DNA of 64,000 nt from Monosiga brevicollis MX1. Taxonomy: Eukaryota > Opisthokonta > Choanoflagellata > Craspedida > Salpingoecidae. Below the pieces are notes generated by a model that saw only the letters and a program-made list of their open reading frames with translations, had not been told where the DNA came from and searched no databases. Location: assembly GCF_000002865.3 (NCBI RefSeq), contig NW_001865041.1, positions 1,499,531-1,563,530 on the forward strand. Reading direction: 5' to 3'. A program made the position numbers and the translations under genes. Positions 12,002-24,400 of the stretch are shown here, one piece after another (the first letter of the stretch is position 1; the number at the start of each line of letters is the position of its first letter).

Positions 12002-12848
12002 TCAATGGATGGCTAGCTGCGCCGTGTTCTTGTGGTGAGTTGAACTTGTTTATGTCGAAACTCTCCGCCCATTGGCTCGCACGTGTTTCTTGTTTGTGAT
12101 GTCTGGTGAGGCAGTTGCTATGAGGAAACAGTTGAAGACTCTGAAACACAAACCAGTCAACGCTGCTAACAGGACGTCTCCGCGTGAGCGCCTCTGGAAT
12201 AGCGGCGGGGCTAACCTGTGTACTTGTCGATTACCAAGGCCCCTGAGCATTTTACTGCCTCACCACTTGTACTTTGTGAACATTCTGTTGCTTTTTCCAA
12301 TTCTTGGACCATTCATTGTCTTGGGTCTGGCTTTTTGCTCACATTCACTTCGCCTGTTCTGCTTCATAGGCATTATCCGAGAGACGGACATCTACAAGAA
12401 CTCGGCACAGCTAAAAAAGAAACGCTTGATTTTTTTCTTTTTCTTTTTTCTTTTTCTTTTCATGTTACGTCTTTAAAAATTGAAAACGTAGCTTGATTCG
12501 GTTTTTTTTACTGTAGCACACAACACGCCTGCGCGCGGTCATCACGAAGTGATGGAAAGGGCAAAGAAAAACGTCTTTTCGTTTATGTTTGCTGTGCGCG
12601 ATGGACATGGAGAACAGAACGTTCGCACACTGAGAAAGAGAGGGAGGAGAGGGAGGAGAGGGAGGATGTGTCAAGAACAGAGGAAGGGAGGAGATGAAGA
12701 ATCATGAGCTTCTCAGGCTAAATTGCAAATATGGGATGCAGGTAGTAATGCGGAGGATGGATCACAGGACAGCAATCAACAGAACAGGGGGGCTAGACCC
12801 CTGTCACGGCACGGCCGACATGGGTGGGAGAGCGGCTAACAGAGCCTT

Positions 12849-13742
12849 TTACTGCTTGAGCGTTGCGGCCACCGTCTCGGCAATGGGCGTGGTAGGCTTG
12901 CCCGTCAGTGCGCTCAACGTCTTGCTGTTGTCAAACAGACCACCTTGGGCTGCACCGTTGTCCGAGTCGGCGAGCATCTCCGCAATGGGCTCGGGCAGGC
13001 CGATGGACTCGAGGGCCGCCTTGTAGGCATCGCGATCAAGAGGCACATACTCGACCGTCTTGCCACTCTGCTTCTGCACCTCGCCGGCCAGCTCAGCCAG
13101 CGTGTACGCCTCATCACCAGCCAGCTCGTATGTCTTGCCGGCATGCTGTGCAACGGCATCGTCGGCCAGCAGCACAGCTGCGGCGGCATCGGCATAATCG
13201 GCACGGGACGCCGACGCAATCTTGCCCTCAGCCGAAGCACCCATGAGCTTGCCCTGCGCCACGGCACCACCAATCGAGCTCTCGTAGTTCTCGTTGTACC
13301 AGCCGTTGCGCAGCAGCACGTGGGGCACGCCGCTGGCCTTGAGGGCGGCTTCGGTCGCGTTGTGCTCTGCCGGCAGCACGGTCAGGGCCGACGTGTCGGT
13401 ATGCAGAAGGGAGGTGTAGGCGATCAGCTTCACACCCGCCGACTTGGCCGCGTCAATGACATGCTGGTGTTGCGCCGCGCGCTTGCCGACCTCGCTCGAC
13501 GAGACGAGCAGCAAAAAGTCGACGCCCGCGAGGGCGCTGGCCAGCGTGGTCGCGGGCTGCTCAAAGTCAAAAGTGCGAATCGTGACGCCCTTGGCCTGAA
13601 GCGCAGCGGCCTTGGACGGCGTGCGAGCCAGGCCAACAATCTGGGACGCCGGCTGACCGCGTGCCAACAGCTTCTCAACGGCCAGGGCACCGAGATTGCC
13701 GGTCACACCAGTGACAGCGATCGTGTGGGTCGTGTTGGGCAT
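12849..13742 (-). CDS. qorB: NmrA-like NAD(P)H:quinone oxidoreductase, QorB type, intronless
   Basis: A single uninterrupted frame of 297 aa. The N-terminal Rossmann motif (TGVTGNLGALAVEKLL) and body match bacterial QorB (quinone oxidoreductase 2) closely as remembered: LLLVSSSEVGKRAAQH, KLIAYTSLLHTDTS, LLRNGWYNENY, KIASASRADYA, GKTYELAGD, MLADSD and GGLFDNSKTLSALTG. The reaction is NADPH-dependent two-electron reduction of quinones in the cytosol, a detoxifying role. The length equals bacterial members (about 286) plus a few residues. Lack of introns among multi-exon neighbours, together with the bacterial-type sequence, suggests horizontal acquisition; that is inference. Codon use is GC-rich like its neighbours, so any transfer would be old enough to have ameliorated. 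Confidence 0.9.
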   Translation of the reverse strand: MPNTTHTIAVTGVTGNLGALAVEKLLARGQPASQIVGLARTPSKAAALQAKGVTIRTFDFEQPATTLASALAGVDFLLLVSSSEVGKRAAQHQHVIDAAKSAGVKLIAYTSLLHTDTSALTVLPAEHNATEAALKASGVPHVLLRNGWYNENYESSIGGAVAQGKLMGASAEGKIASASRADYADAAAAVLLADDAVAQHAGKTYELAGDEAYTLAELAGEVQKQSGKTVEYVPLDRDAYKAALESIGLPEPIAEMLADSDNGAAQGGLFDNSKTLSALTGKPTTPIAETVAATLKQ

Positions 13743-14447
13743 GGTGATGGTTGTGGTTGTTCTGTGGAGTGATGGTCAAGTATCGAGTCGAGCTCCTTGA
13801 TTGCAAGTGAGGTCGAGAGTTGAAAAATGACACTTCCGGGCCGGGCCAAACCACTTGACTGGGGGGTGGGGTGTGTGTGTGGGGGGGTGGGGGATTAAGA
13901 GGCGGGCGCAGCGACAGGACACTGGCGCCCTGATTCCAATTGCAGTCAGGCAAAAGTCATGTGGCGCCTGCCATCCACTGACCTCGTCAAAGCATTATTG
14001 AATGACGTGACGCCAGCGGGCTATCCACTTGCAATCAAGGCTGCTGCGGCCAGCAAGGGACTGGCCATCATGTGGCACTTGCATATCAGTTGTAGGGGGT
14101 GGGGTTATCCAGAAGGAGGTGCAGAAAGCTGGACAGTCCAAAAGACTCCAGCCGTACACCGGAAAAGTGACGTGCTGCTTGAAATGACGACACAGCTGGC
14201 TTCGTCATCTTCGCAACTCATGACACACGAGAACTTCTGACATTTATAGCTGACATGTATATCTGACATTTATAGCTGACATTCGCGGGACACCCACACG
14301 AGAGACGTTGCGATACTTTTTGAATCGTTCACACCAAACTTTTCCAGTCATAATGATACACAAAGTGGCAGAGGAAACGGCGCTTCCACCACCACGCGTA
14401 TCGGGGCATTTTCGTATCGGACCGCATTCTCTCGACGACCCGTCAAC
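13743..14447. promoter_or_regulatory. Divergent intergenic region between qorB and NOP10
   Basis: This holds the presumed promoters of qorB (-) and NOP10 (+). A G/GT-rich run lies at about 13860-13892 and a direct repeat at 14236-14282. The open frame at 13959-14240 has no recognisable domain. Confidence 0.45.
14236..14282 (+). repeat. Two 21-bp direct repeats upstream of NOP10
   Basis: A 21-base unit beginning TCTGACATTTATAGC and ending TGACAT occurs at 14236-14256 and again at 14262-14282, five bases apart. It lies about 170 bases upstream of the NOP10 ATG. It could be a promoter element or a local duplication. Confidence 0.75.
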
Positions 14448-15099
14448 ATGTTCTTGATGTACTACCTCAACGAGTCGGGCGACCGTGTGTACACGCTCAA
14501 CGTAAGCTTACTATGCTTTGTGCTTTGATACCTCTCGAATACGAGTGATTGGTTGCGAGATCTTTGCGGGAGGGTGCGGGCTTGTTTCTTGCCATGCCAT
14601 GCGGCATGGCATGTCACACCGGCCTCTCTCGCGCTCGCGAGCCTGTACATCATTTGGAAGGGCAACGATGTTTTTACACATGTTAGACCCTGAACTGGGG
14701 CGGCGATGGTCGTCCCTGTGTAGTCAACTTTTTCTACTGAGCCCTTCTGTACTCCTTGTGTACTCTCCTCCTTCCTTCACTTTCAGAGCCGCTTTGTAAT
14801 CATGGTCCGATCTTTGGCTGATTTCTCCGGTGTATGCGCTCATCTGTTTAGAAGACCGACCCCAAGGGCCAGCCCACCATCTCGGCGCATCCTGGTAAGC
14901 CGAGTCTTGCCATAGATCAGGCTTGATGAATGACTGACCGTCAAGTTTGTTGTTTCACGTTGACGGAGCTCACCATGTGAATTGTGTGTTTGCGTGTGTA
15001 GCTCGTTTCTCACCCGATGACAAGTACAGCCGCCATCGCGTCACCCTCAAGAAGCGCTTCAACATTCTCATGAGCCAGCAGCCTCCTACCGAGATGTAA
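14448..15099 (+). CDS. NOP10: H/ACA snoRNP subunit NOP10
   Basis: Three exons (14448-14501, 14852-14894, 15002-15099) encode 64 aa, exactly the usual NOP10 length. The start [17 protein letters not shown], the middle segment [19 protein letters not shown] and the tail [12 protein letters not shown] match the family almost without change. NOP10 bridges dyskerin and NHP2 in H/ACA ribonucleoproteins, which pseudouridylate rRNA and snRNA in the nucleolus and Cajal bodies and join telomerase in animals. Both introns are GT-AG and phases are exact. Confidence 0.97.
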
Positions 15100-15841
15100 A
15101 AGAGCACCTGCTCCACCCTCCAACCCCTCCCTGTGGCCTCACGAGGCCCAATTCCTTGCCCACGCCTTAAAACTCAAGGCTATGATGGGCTATCCCTTTT
15201 GTGTGTTTTGCTAATGTTACCGGTCCAGTCGTTTGAGTAATCGTGTTGGTCAAAGAGCCATTCTGCTCGAGCACGGCTGTTCTTGACCAACTCTGTTGGC
15301 TTCTTGACCGATGCATTGGTTGGACTGTCACGCGCTAAGCGCCCCTTTTCTTTTTTCCTGTATCCTGTGATTCTTTGTCATGTGTGTCCGCGCGAGCTCA
15401 CGATTCGTTGGTGGGAGTTGTCCAGCTCCAAGGGTGTCTCGCCTACTGCCACGACTATTGTTCCCCCCTTTTTTTGCCTGTTGCTGTTGCATCTCGTTCT
15501 GTAGTTTTTTTTTTATCCTTCCATCGCTGCCTGCTGGTTTCACGTTTTGTTGTTGCTTCTTACCTCTGTGCGGTAGCGTTGGTCGGAGCGGGGTTGTTTT
15601 AGTCCCTGCCTCCACAGGCACCAAATTCATTATTCAAGCAAACAATTTGCTTTGTTTCAGTACAGCGGTATTCAGAACATCATCATCATCATCCAGCTGG
15701 CTGTGATTCGAATTTCAAGTTTCACGGGTCAAAATAAAGAAAAAAAAAGTTACTCCACGATGACAAGGACAGGCCAAGGCGTTGGCGCACCAGCACACCC
15801 CAAACACTACGCTGCTGCCTAAGCTGAGAATAATATTTTGA
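15100..15841. other. Convergent 3' intergenic region
   Basis: This lies between NOP10 (+) and the PH-Btk gene (-). It is T-rich on the + strand, with an AATAAAG at about 15733 that could serve as a polyadenylation signal. No coding exon is supported. Confidence 0.4.
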
Positions 15842-16806
15842 TCAAACATATGTGACCTTGGCTGGTCGAAGCAAGATCGGTCTAATGTGCACACATACGT
15901 TTTGTATCGTGAGCATGGACCCGCGAGGCAGCTGGTGGAGGCCCGCGATCAACTTACCGGAGAGCGTCTTGAGAGCTGCGCTTGTGGGGCGGGCGGGGGT
16001 CAACTTGTTCAACGTTGGTGGCACCACACGAGTCGACCGATTTGAGGCGATGCTCCTGATGATTGACGGCGTGCCGTTGCTGATGCTTGCGCTCCTCTTC
16101 TCGAGCACGTGCATCGGCAGCGTGGGCTTCCTCAACAGCCGCACTCGAGCTGATACCGCGCTTGGCTTGGGGCCGTGTCTCGTCGGCATCGAGTTCCTTC
16201 CGGATCGGGGAATAGTCATGGGCGGTCAAGCAGCCTTTGAAGTCTCGGCTGGGGATGCCGCAGCACGACCAGACCTTGTCGCGCTCATCGAAAAAGCCGG
16301 GGTGGAACTTGGGATGCAAAAATGTGTTGTGGGCTACCAACTTGCGCAAGGTCGAGACCCACTTGTCGCACTCGCGTTTTGTGTTGCACTGAATGTAAAG
16401 GAGCGAGGTGTGAACCAACTGAAACATGTGCGCCTTGGTAAAGGCATCGTAGCTAACGTGCTCAACCGCGTGAATGGAGGCCAAGTCAATGGCGCCTTTG
16501 AGCTCGGCTTGTGTATTGTAGCGTCCACCCTCTGCCGACCACCACTGCAACTCATTCTCGTACAGGACAAACCACCTAGTGAAAAAGAACAGCGTGTCAG
16601 CGAGCGATGGCCAATGGCAAGTGATGTCTCACACCTCCTTCCCTCGTTGGGGAATGCCCAGAGCAGGAAAGAGGTGTGCGTTGCTGGAGCTTCGGAACGC
16701 ACCGCTGTTTCCAGTTCATCCGTCCAAAGGTGCTCTTCCCCTGTGCGCGCTTGAGAAGCGTGCCCACCAGGACAGGTTCGGGATCAACTTCCAGATTCTC
16801 CTTCAT
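15842..16806 (-). CDS. PH domain plus Btk zinc-finger motif protein, no kinase domain
   Basis: Three exons (16806-16703, 16575-15958, 15881-15842) encode about 253 aa. A PH domain starts at about residue 12 (VGTLLKRAQGKSTFGRMNWKQRWFVL) and ends with the invariant Trp (KRECDKWVSTLRKLV). A Btk motif follows directly: FHPGFFDERDKVWSCCG with a third Cys in FKGC, giving the H-x(n)-C-C-x(n)-C zinc ligands. That pairing is typical of Tec kinases and RASA2/3-type GAPs. Here it is followed only by a charged Ala/Glu/Arg/His-rich tail of about 90 residues ending VTYV, which fits a class I PDZ ligand. The protein should bind phosphoinositides at the membrane. The last exon is the least certain; other acceptors would change the C terminus. 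Confidence 0.75.
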
Positions 16807-17853
16807 GGTGATGATGGTGGAGGCTGAGTCGGGCTGGCTGATGGTGGTTGGTGTGACAAGCCCGGAGACAGGAGAGAGGGAGAGAGGGAGAGAGAGAGAG
16901 AGAGAGGGAGGAAGGAAAAGGGTCGTGGCGCCAAGTTGTGGCTAGTCCTCGCACGTCGCGGGCACGGCAATTCAGTGCAGAAAAGAAAGCCCCGGGAAGG
17001 GCTTGCTTGGCGCACAAGCTCAAATCCGAGTTCTGGCGACCGACCGTGAACAATCCAGCAAGACTGGGAGGCAGAGAGCTGTAGAGCAAAGAATCAAAAA
17101 TCGCCAAGAACCACGCAGAGCAGAGCAGAGCAAATGGGTAAGAAGAGCAGATCAAGTTGGACACGGCAGTCGAGCACACATAGACGCCAAAGGGCGGGCA
17201 AAGGGGGAATTGCCGCGCCGAGCGCAGGTAATCGAACCGGACAAGGGCGGTATCAAGTGCAACCCACCGGCGATGGTTACCAACGAGCCCCAGGGGCAAG
17301 CGGGTCAGCCCTGCGTCCTAAATTGACGATGATGGCGGGCGGCCAGGGGCGACGCAGCGGCAAGGAAAAGTGTCGATGGGCGACGTTTGGCGATGGTGGT
17401 GGGCGCGTTTGCATGCCAGGCGCTAAGACTACCCTTCAACCACTGGGAGAGGTGGGCATAGAGGTATGCAGTCCACCACAACAATGCGAGCGTCAGGGTG
17501 TGGCCTGACGCCTGTACGCTTGTAGCGCTTGGAGGATGCGAGTGTGGTAGAAGTTACTTGTGTCGTGAATGCTGAGCTGTTCAAGCCAGCCGCCACATGG
17601 CCATCTCCTGCTTGGTTTGTAGGGTTGTTGGGCGGGAGGCGGGACCCTGTCACAGCGGGCGGGCGCTGGCACGTCAGGCATGACGACCGGCTTGTCCTCT
17701 TTCCCGCATCGCATGTCCGCAAATATGAACCTGTCACAAATGACCTTCCACAACACCCGTTCTCCTCTCCCGAGCCAAATGTCAGAAAACCCTGCTCTTC
17801 TCGGCGACACGAGCCACGAGTCTGTGCAGAGACTTGGAGACTGCAAGGGACAC

Positions 17854-17933
<80 letters not shown>

Positions 17934-18481
17934 CAGCAGCAGCACAAGGTTGCAGCGTGAGACATTTGTGTGACGACAAGACTTGTTGGTTGAGCCCTGC
18001 TGTGCCAAAAGGGCAGCGAGCAAGAAGACTGGTAGTTGGGCCAGTGTAGAGGTGTTGAGGGGGTAGGAATTGGTGTGATTCCTGGTCTGGTGCCTTCTTG
18101 ATCCGTTGGTCTCCGTGGGCTGGTCTTGACTGCGGCCGGCCCAGCATCCGAGTTCACGTGTTGCTCGGGCGTGCCTCGAGGCTGTCCATTCAATTTGCTG
18201 GCTGGGCTGCCCGCTGGGCGCGAAGCGGGCTTTTTTCTTTCTTTTCTTGTTTTTTTTTTGACATCTCGATCAGGTCAAGAGTTGGTTTACCCCTCCCCCG
18301 TCGGGGCCACTGGCACCCACGGCCTCGCAGGCCCAGCATGGACAGCAGCTCTGCAACGGCCCGCTTCAGCTCATTCCCAGCTCAACGCCTGCACACACGA
18401 GACACATCAAACGAAGCATAGTCGTCCGCTTGCCGCGCTCGAGCGTGCCTGAGCTGCATCTTTATTGGCCAGACCGGCGCC
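16807..18481. promoter_or_regulatory. Divergent intergenic region with GA arrays
   Basis: This lies between the starts of the PH-Btk gene (-) and the ankyrin-MYND gene (+). GA-rich tracts occur at about 16868-16912 and 17856-17932, and a T-rich stretch at about 18231-18260. Open frames at 17003-17508 and 17529-17960 resemble no known protein and are partly repeat. Confidence 0.45.
17856..17932. repeat. (GA)n microsatellite
   Basis: About 77 bases of uninterrupted GA dinucleotide in the divergent intergenic region. Confidence 0.95.
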
Positions 18482-21400
18482 ATGGCGGAGGGACTCGATG
18501 GCTTTGTGCGTCAGGCGCTCAGGACTCGCCTCACATTTGCCTGCCGCACGCTATTTCAATGAACCCTCTTCGGATTCTCTCTTGCATCTCATCTTACCAC
18601 ATGCGCTGGCTGCCCATCGTACCGAATCGCAGGAGCGCGAGGCCTGTACCATTGTGCACGGTGCGGCCCAGCAAGGCATTATGATTATTCTCGAAGAGCT
18701 CGTCACACCCGCCAATGTCAATGATACTGATGAATACGGCCGCACGGCCTTGATGAAGGCTAGCGACTTTGGCCAACTCAAAGTCGTTCACTTCCTTCTT
18801 GCCAAGGTGTGCTTCTTGTCTTGAAGCCACTCCATGTCGCATTGCCGACCATCTGTGCCCTCAAACAACTCACCTTTGCCCATGGATTGGGCCCGGGCCT
18901 TGGGCGCACAGGGTGCTGATCCTGACCTCAAGTGCGTTGACGGTTGGACAGCGCTCCATTACGCTGCGGGCAACAATCGTGATGCCATTATCCGAGCCTT
19001 GCTCAAGAACAAGGTGGAGATAGATGCGCGTACCAAGTATCATGAGACCCCGCTGATGATAGCTGCCAGCTACTATCGCGATGATGCCGTCTGTGCCCTT
19101 CTCGAAAACGGTCTGTTACGTGCAGCCCCGCTTTGCGCAGTGCGCGATGAATACGTCTGGGGACCTGTTTGTCTGCCCCTTGATGCCATGCCAACTTTTA
19201 CCCGCATTGTGTGCAGCTCTATGTGTGTGTGTGTGCGTACGCGTACATAGTTGTGTCATGTGTTCTCTTTATTTTTTTTTCATGTCAACTCCAGCTCAAA
19301 GGCCACTCTGACGCACCCTGCCTATTCCGCTGCGACTAGGTGCCAATGTTCTCTTGACTGACTGGCTTGGTCGGTCAGCCCTAGATTTTGCCATGCACGT
19401 CTCCAGCATTCCCGTGGTACGTTTTGTTCAAACCTGCCCTGCAGCTGTGAGCTCCATTTCTCGCAGCGTGGTGGTCCACCACAATCCGCCCTACCTGCGT
19501 GACCGCCCTGCGTGGCCGCCCTGCCGGCCTTCGTTCCACCTTTCCACTCGTACCCGACTGCACGGCTGACCCTGTCCTTTGACCAATGCAGCAATCCGTG
19601 CGAGCCGGAGTTGCCCAACGTATCCAGACCATGCTACGCCGCAAAGCCAAGAAAATACTCAGCCGTTGCCGCCTGCCCGGGGACGCCCGTACCTGTGGCC
19701 AGGTAGGACTTGACATCTTTTCCCCGACCCCCGTTGTTGTCGCGGCTCTGCTGCATGCATTTGCCTGCCTCACCGCACGCTTGCCGGCCTCATTTTCATC
19801 CAGTGTGGCCGCACTGGGACGATGATGGTGTGCTCGTGGTGTCGGCTGGCCTACTTTTGCTCCAAAGCCTGTCAGCGAGAGGCGTTTGCCCACCATCGCT
19901 TCATGTGTGAGCAGGTGGGGTCATCGGATGTGATTGATTTGATCACGGCTCACAGCGCATTGCCCCAGCCTCCCGGATCTCATCTTTGGGTGTTGCCATG
20001 CTCTAGGTGGGGGCAATCAAAGCTGCCATCAAAACCTTGGTTTTACGCACTTCACCTTATGCCGCTCGCCGCTCGGCGGCTCAACGAATCTTGGCCAACT
20101 ACCAAATTGCGCGCCGGTGTGATGCCATTAAAGCCATTTCTGCAACCTTGCTGGGGCATGTGACCTGTCAAAAAGGGTTCACGGCGCCGCCACTTTACAC
20201 CAACGAAGACGGCAAAGACCTTGTCTATCCGCGCCCCGAATCAGCCGACGAGCGTGCCCCCTTTTTTACCGGCGATGCCGCGTCCTCGCTACCTGACTTT
20301 CTCGTCGAAGACTACAACCTCGAGCTCTCAGTTCTGCGCGCACTTTTGGTCAAAGACCCCTGGGTTGAACTTGGGCCTGGCGAAGGTGCGCCTGCTTGAC
20401 TTGCTTGATCAGCCCGTCAGCCACTTTGTGGTGTTGAGAGGCCGGCGCGTTGCCTCCTTGCTTGCAGTCCACGCGAAATCTTCTTTCGCAATCATCTCAC
20501 CTCGTCGCTTGCTTTCACAAACGCGCTCTTTCTCAACCGTGCAGTCTTGGCGGTGGACGTGGAAACGGTCGAAGAGTTACTGGCCTCACGAGGGGCACTC
20601 GCATTGATTACCTACATTTATTTCCTGCCGGTGTCCGACGCTGACGTATGTTAAAACGCGCTGCTGTTTGGCAACCAGCTAGCATTATCCAGAACTAGAT
20701 ACACTTCTCATTTCGCTTCTCCTTTCATTTGGATAGTTGATGGCGGTTCTGCAATGTTTCGAGAGTATTGTGGTGGTGGAGCGCCTGGCACAGCGCATGC
20801 TCAAGGACTCGTCGGTATGCTGCATATCTTGCTCGTGTGGAGGCGTGTGCCCGTTGGCCGCTCCCGCTCTGGTCCTCGACCTTGCTTTACTTAATTCACA
20901 AGTGCCTCGGTGCGTTTTTTGTGGCTCGTTTAGCGCCTGTGCTTGATGTTGGCAGCCCTTCCGCAAGTCGCTCGGCGCCCAGTCATTGAATCCCAGCTCA
21001 CACACATTTGCCATCTGATCATGGCGAGGTCAGTTTCAATCATCCTTCTTTGTTCATACCTGTCCTCGTCTTCCATTTGACGAGTAAGTTATAGAGTGTC
21101 TCATTGGGATCCCTGGCTTGTTTTTGCCTGCAGCTTGTGTACCTATGCCATCACTTCCAGTGCCACTGTTGCAATGCGGACTCGCTTTTTACGAGCAGTG
21201 GTGGACGTAGTGGACGTCATGTTCGTGGTGCATGCCGCCCAAGTTGGCATTCCAGGCTCCGTTGAGTTTTTGACCATCCTTTGTCAATTGTCCGTCATCG
21301 AGGCCAACCTTTTCACCGCCGAGGGAGACATCCTGGGCGTGGCCGACGTGTTACTTCAGCTCTTGACGCGGCAACATCGCACACTTTGGGCCGCTGCCCT

Positions 21401-24400
21401 CAACGCACTATCATTTCTCGTCCGCGAGACAGATTTCACGGCCCGTGGACTAGTCCCCATCCTGCAGGCCGACGGCTGCGGTAGGCAATGCTCGCTTCTT
21501 CGCCTTCGGGCACCGTACGGCTGAGCCTCATTGTTGCATCTCGCTGATTTTGGTTTCCCTGTCGTATGGCCTGGGCTCGGTTCTCCAGAATCATTCACAC
21601 AAAGCCTGCGCCTTTTGGCCACGCGAGAATCAAACACGCGAAACACCACGCACACAACCTGCAACGTCCTCAACCTGACCGTGGTGTATCGAGCATGTTT
21701 GCACGATCCGGGGCTGCAAAAGTTGCTGTTTCCCGCAGGATCCGCCAACGCACAGGTATGGCCAAGGCTGCGCCTACATTGCTCTCCTTCAGCTGGTCAA
21801 TATCCTCGGTGTCGGCTATTCCTGCTGACCTGACCTCGTCTCTTCCCTTTCTGTTCTCTTTTCCTCCTCGAATCTTGATCAGCCGTCTGAAGCAGCGCAG
21901 TGCATTTGGGAGGGCATCAAGCTCTGTCGAATCCGCCAAAGTGAAGATGCCTCAGGACAGACCAAGACTCTGCTCGACGAGCTGGCCCCGGTGATCCGTG
22001 ACCTGCTGGTGCGTGTACTTTGTGCAGTGAGCTAGGCAAGGCTCGGGAATATACATCTTTGGGTTGCTATCATGCCTTTCAACGATCCCCTGTTCTCAAC
22101 GGCATTTGTCCGATAGGGGGCAAATCCTTGGCCTCACGTCAATTTCGAGGCCGTGTCTCTTGCTGAGCGCATGGCTGTTGCGAGCGCCGCTACAGAGTGG
22201 GCACCCATCGCGGCAGCTTCCATCCCCACGCTATCACTTGATCAGGCATGGTCCAAGGTGCGCCGTCCAGTCTTGCAGGAAGTTCTGGAGGCCATGGACG
22301 GCATCAGTCCGGACACGGCACGTGCTTCTGCGACCCGTCGGATCCGCTCGTTTGCTGCTGGTTACCCCGGCCTCATGGCTGGGGCCGCCGCTGCCGCTCC
22401 CCCGGATACCACGCCACCGCCTGCGTTTCAATTGGACGTATGTACTTTCTCATTGCCAACCGCTCTATTGTCCAGCACCTGCCGGATTGCGCGCCAAGCC
22501 CATGTCCGTGAAAAAGATACTGTCTTTGTTCTCACTCGATCCTGCCATTCACGACTTTTAAAAACACCCCTTTGGAACGCAGGCGGACACCCAACCACCA
22601 GGCCTTTCAAGCTTAGTCGCGGCTCCCGCTGCGTCTAGCAGCTCAAAGCCTGCAGGAGCAGAGAAGTCACGCTCTCGCTCACTACTAGCCCGAGCCTCTG
22701 AGGCTGCTTCCATCCGCGCTTGGAACCGTCCCTTCTGTTCATCTCTCATGGATTACCACGTCGTGGCGAGCCTGCAACATGGTCACCTGTCGCCCGCGCT
22801 TCCACTGATGTCCAACGTGGCACTATCCGTCGATGTGCGCCAACTCCCCACTTCAAAGGAGGATACACCGACGACGCCTGCCCCTGCCATGCAGCGTCAA
22901 CTGGACAATCTCGTTGCTCGATTTTTGGCCCATGTCAAGGCGGCAAGTACCGCTCAACCCAGTTTGGCAGATGGTTTGCTGGAGCAGCTCTTTCAGTGTC
23001 CGCCTCCCAAGCAAGAGCCTTCAGAGTCCGTACTTTTCCACATGAGCTTTGGATTTGCTGTGGATGAAGGTCCCACCGCGGAGCGCATTCAGCTCAAGCT
23101 TCGAGTGCAAGTTACCCCTTCGGGCGACCTGCCCGTAATGGCTACCAAAGGCACCTTTGAAGCCCCTCAGCGCTATGCTGCAGACTTGCAGCTAGGGCAG
23201 ATCGTGGATAGCCTGGCTGATGCACTGACGGAGCTTCTGCAGAGTTCTTTCGGGGCTGTGAGCATCTCAAATCTTGGCCCTGAAGCAAGGGTGGCCTGGT
23301 TACTTGCTACCGGAGCAACGTGGTTGGCAGCCAATCTACTCCATCGCTGCCTTGTTGCCCTCAATGTAGAAATGGCAGGTGTGCAGGTGCGACGTGCGCT
23401 GCGCGAATCTACTGTACAGCAGTTGGCCACCCTGCAACCCTTTCTGCAAGTGCTGCAATTGGCCAGTCAATATCGTGATGGCGTGGTGCATCCGCGCTTC
23501 AAACGCTTCCTCAACTTGCTCCGGACCCAGGCGCATCCGGACTTCGCCCGCGTTCTTTTGGAAGATATGATGCCCAGTCGCATCAAACCCATGACCTTAT
23601 CTTCCGCGGCCCAACCTCCCAGCATGCCGCGCACCGCTGTGCCCACGGCTTCAACCGCCTCCCTCGGTATCGACACTACTGCGTCGACAGCTGCAATTCC
23701 TCCCGCAGCCAGTATTTTAGCATCCGGTGGCTCAATCCCTGATCGCAGCGGGCACGCTACGCCAGCTCCGTCAGGGGGATCAAGAGCGGACCAGCTCGCG
23801 GGCAAGGCGATGATTGCTGCGAGCCAGCAGGATAATGCCGGTGACGCAATGTGGGATAAAATGGTAGCCACACTGAATGAACGCCTTCGTTCGTACGCAG
23901 CAGCACCTTCTGGGCCGACGATGTCAACTGCAGCCGGTATTGGACCTGAGGCAGAGGCACAACTTGACGCAGGGGACCGGCATGTTGCCTCTCCTATGGC
24001 AGAGATGCCCATGAGATCGGTGAAGGCCAAGAACACGGACCGACCAGGCACACACTTTCCTGGGCCAGCAGTTTCTCGTCGGGCTGACCCCCATCTTGAT
24101 AGCCGCGCTGAAGCTCGATCAAACGATGTTGTGCCCCCACCTACAGCAGCATCAGCATCAGCAGCAGCTTCCGAGCAAGCATCCGCGTCCAACTCCATGA
24201 CAGGAATGGCGTTGAACAATCCGATGGACCTGCAGGATTTGGCCGCTTTGCAACTGGCCGACTTTGATCAAGAGCTGTACGATGTCTTGGGACGAGCCTT
24301 TCAGGGGCATCATCGAAAAACGGTGGAGACAATCATTGCCAACCGCTTTGCCAAAGAAGCCATCGATGGGGTTTTCTCAAACTTTGACGACTATTCGGCG

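Noticed and set aside
12072-12476. 134-residue plus-strand frame ending in poly-Phe/Leu
   Set aside because: The C-terminal half is a T-rich tract and no family resemblance is seen.
12945-13772. 275-residue plus-strand open frame
   Set aside because: It is antisense to the qorB gene, whose match to its family is unambiguous.
17003-17960. Open frames between the PH-Btk and ankyrin-MYND genes
   Set aside because: No domain, low-complexity composition and partial overlap with the GA array.
23467-24219. 250-residue minus-strand open frame
   Set aside because: It is antisense to the last exon of the ankyrin-MYND gene, which continues in phase from recognisable exons.
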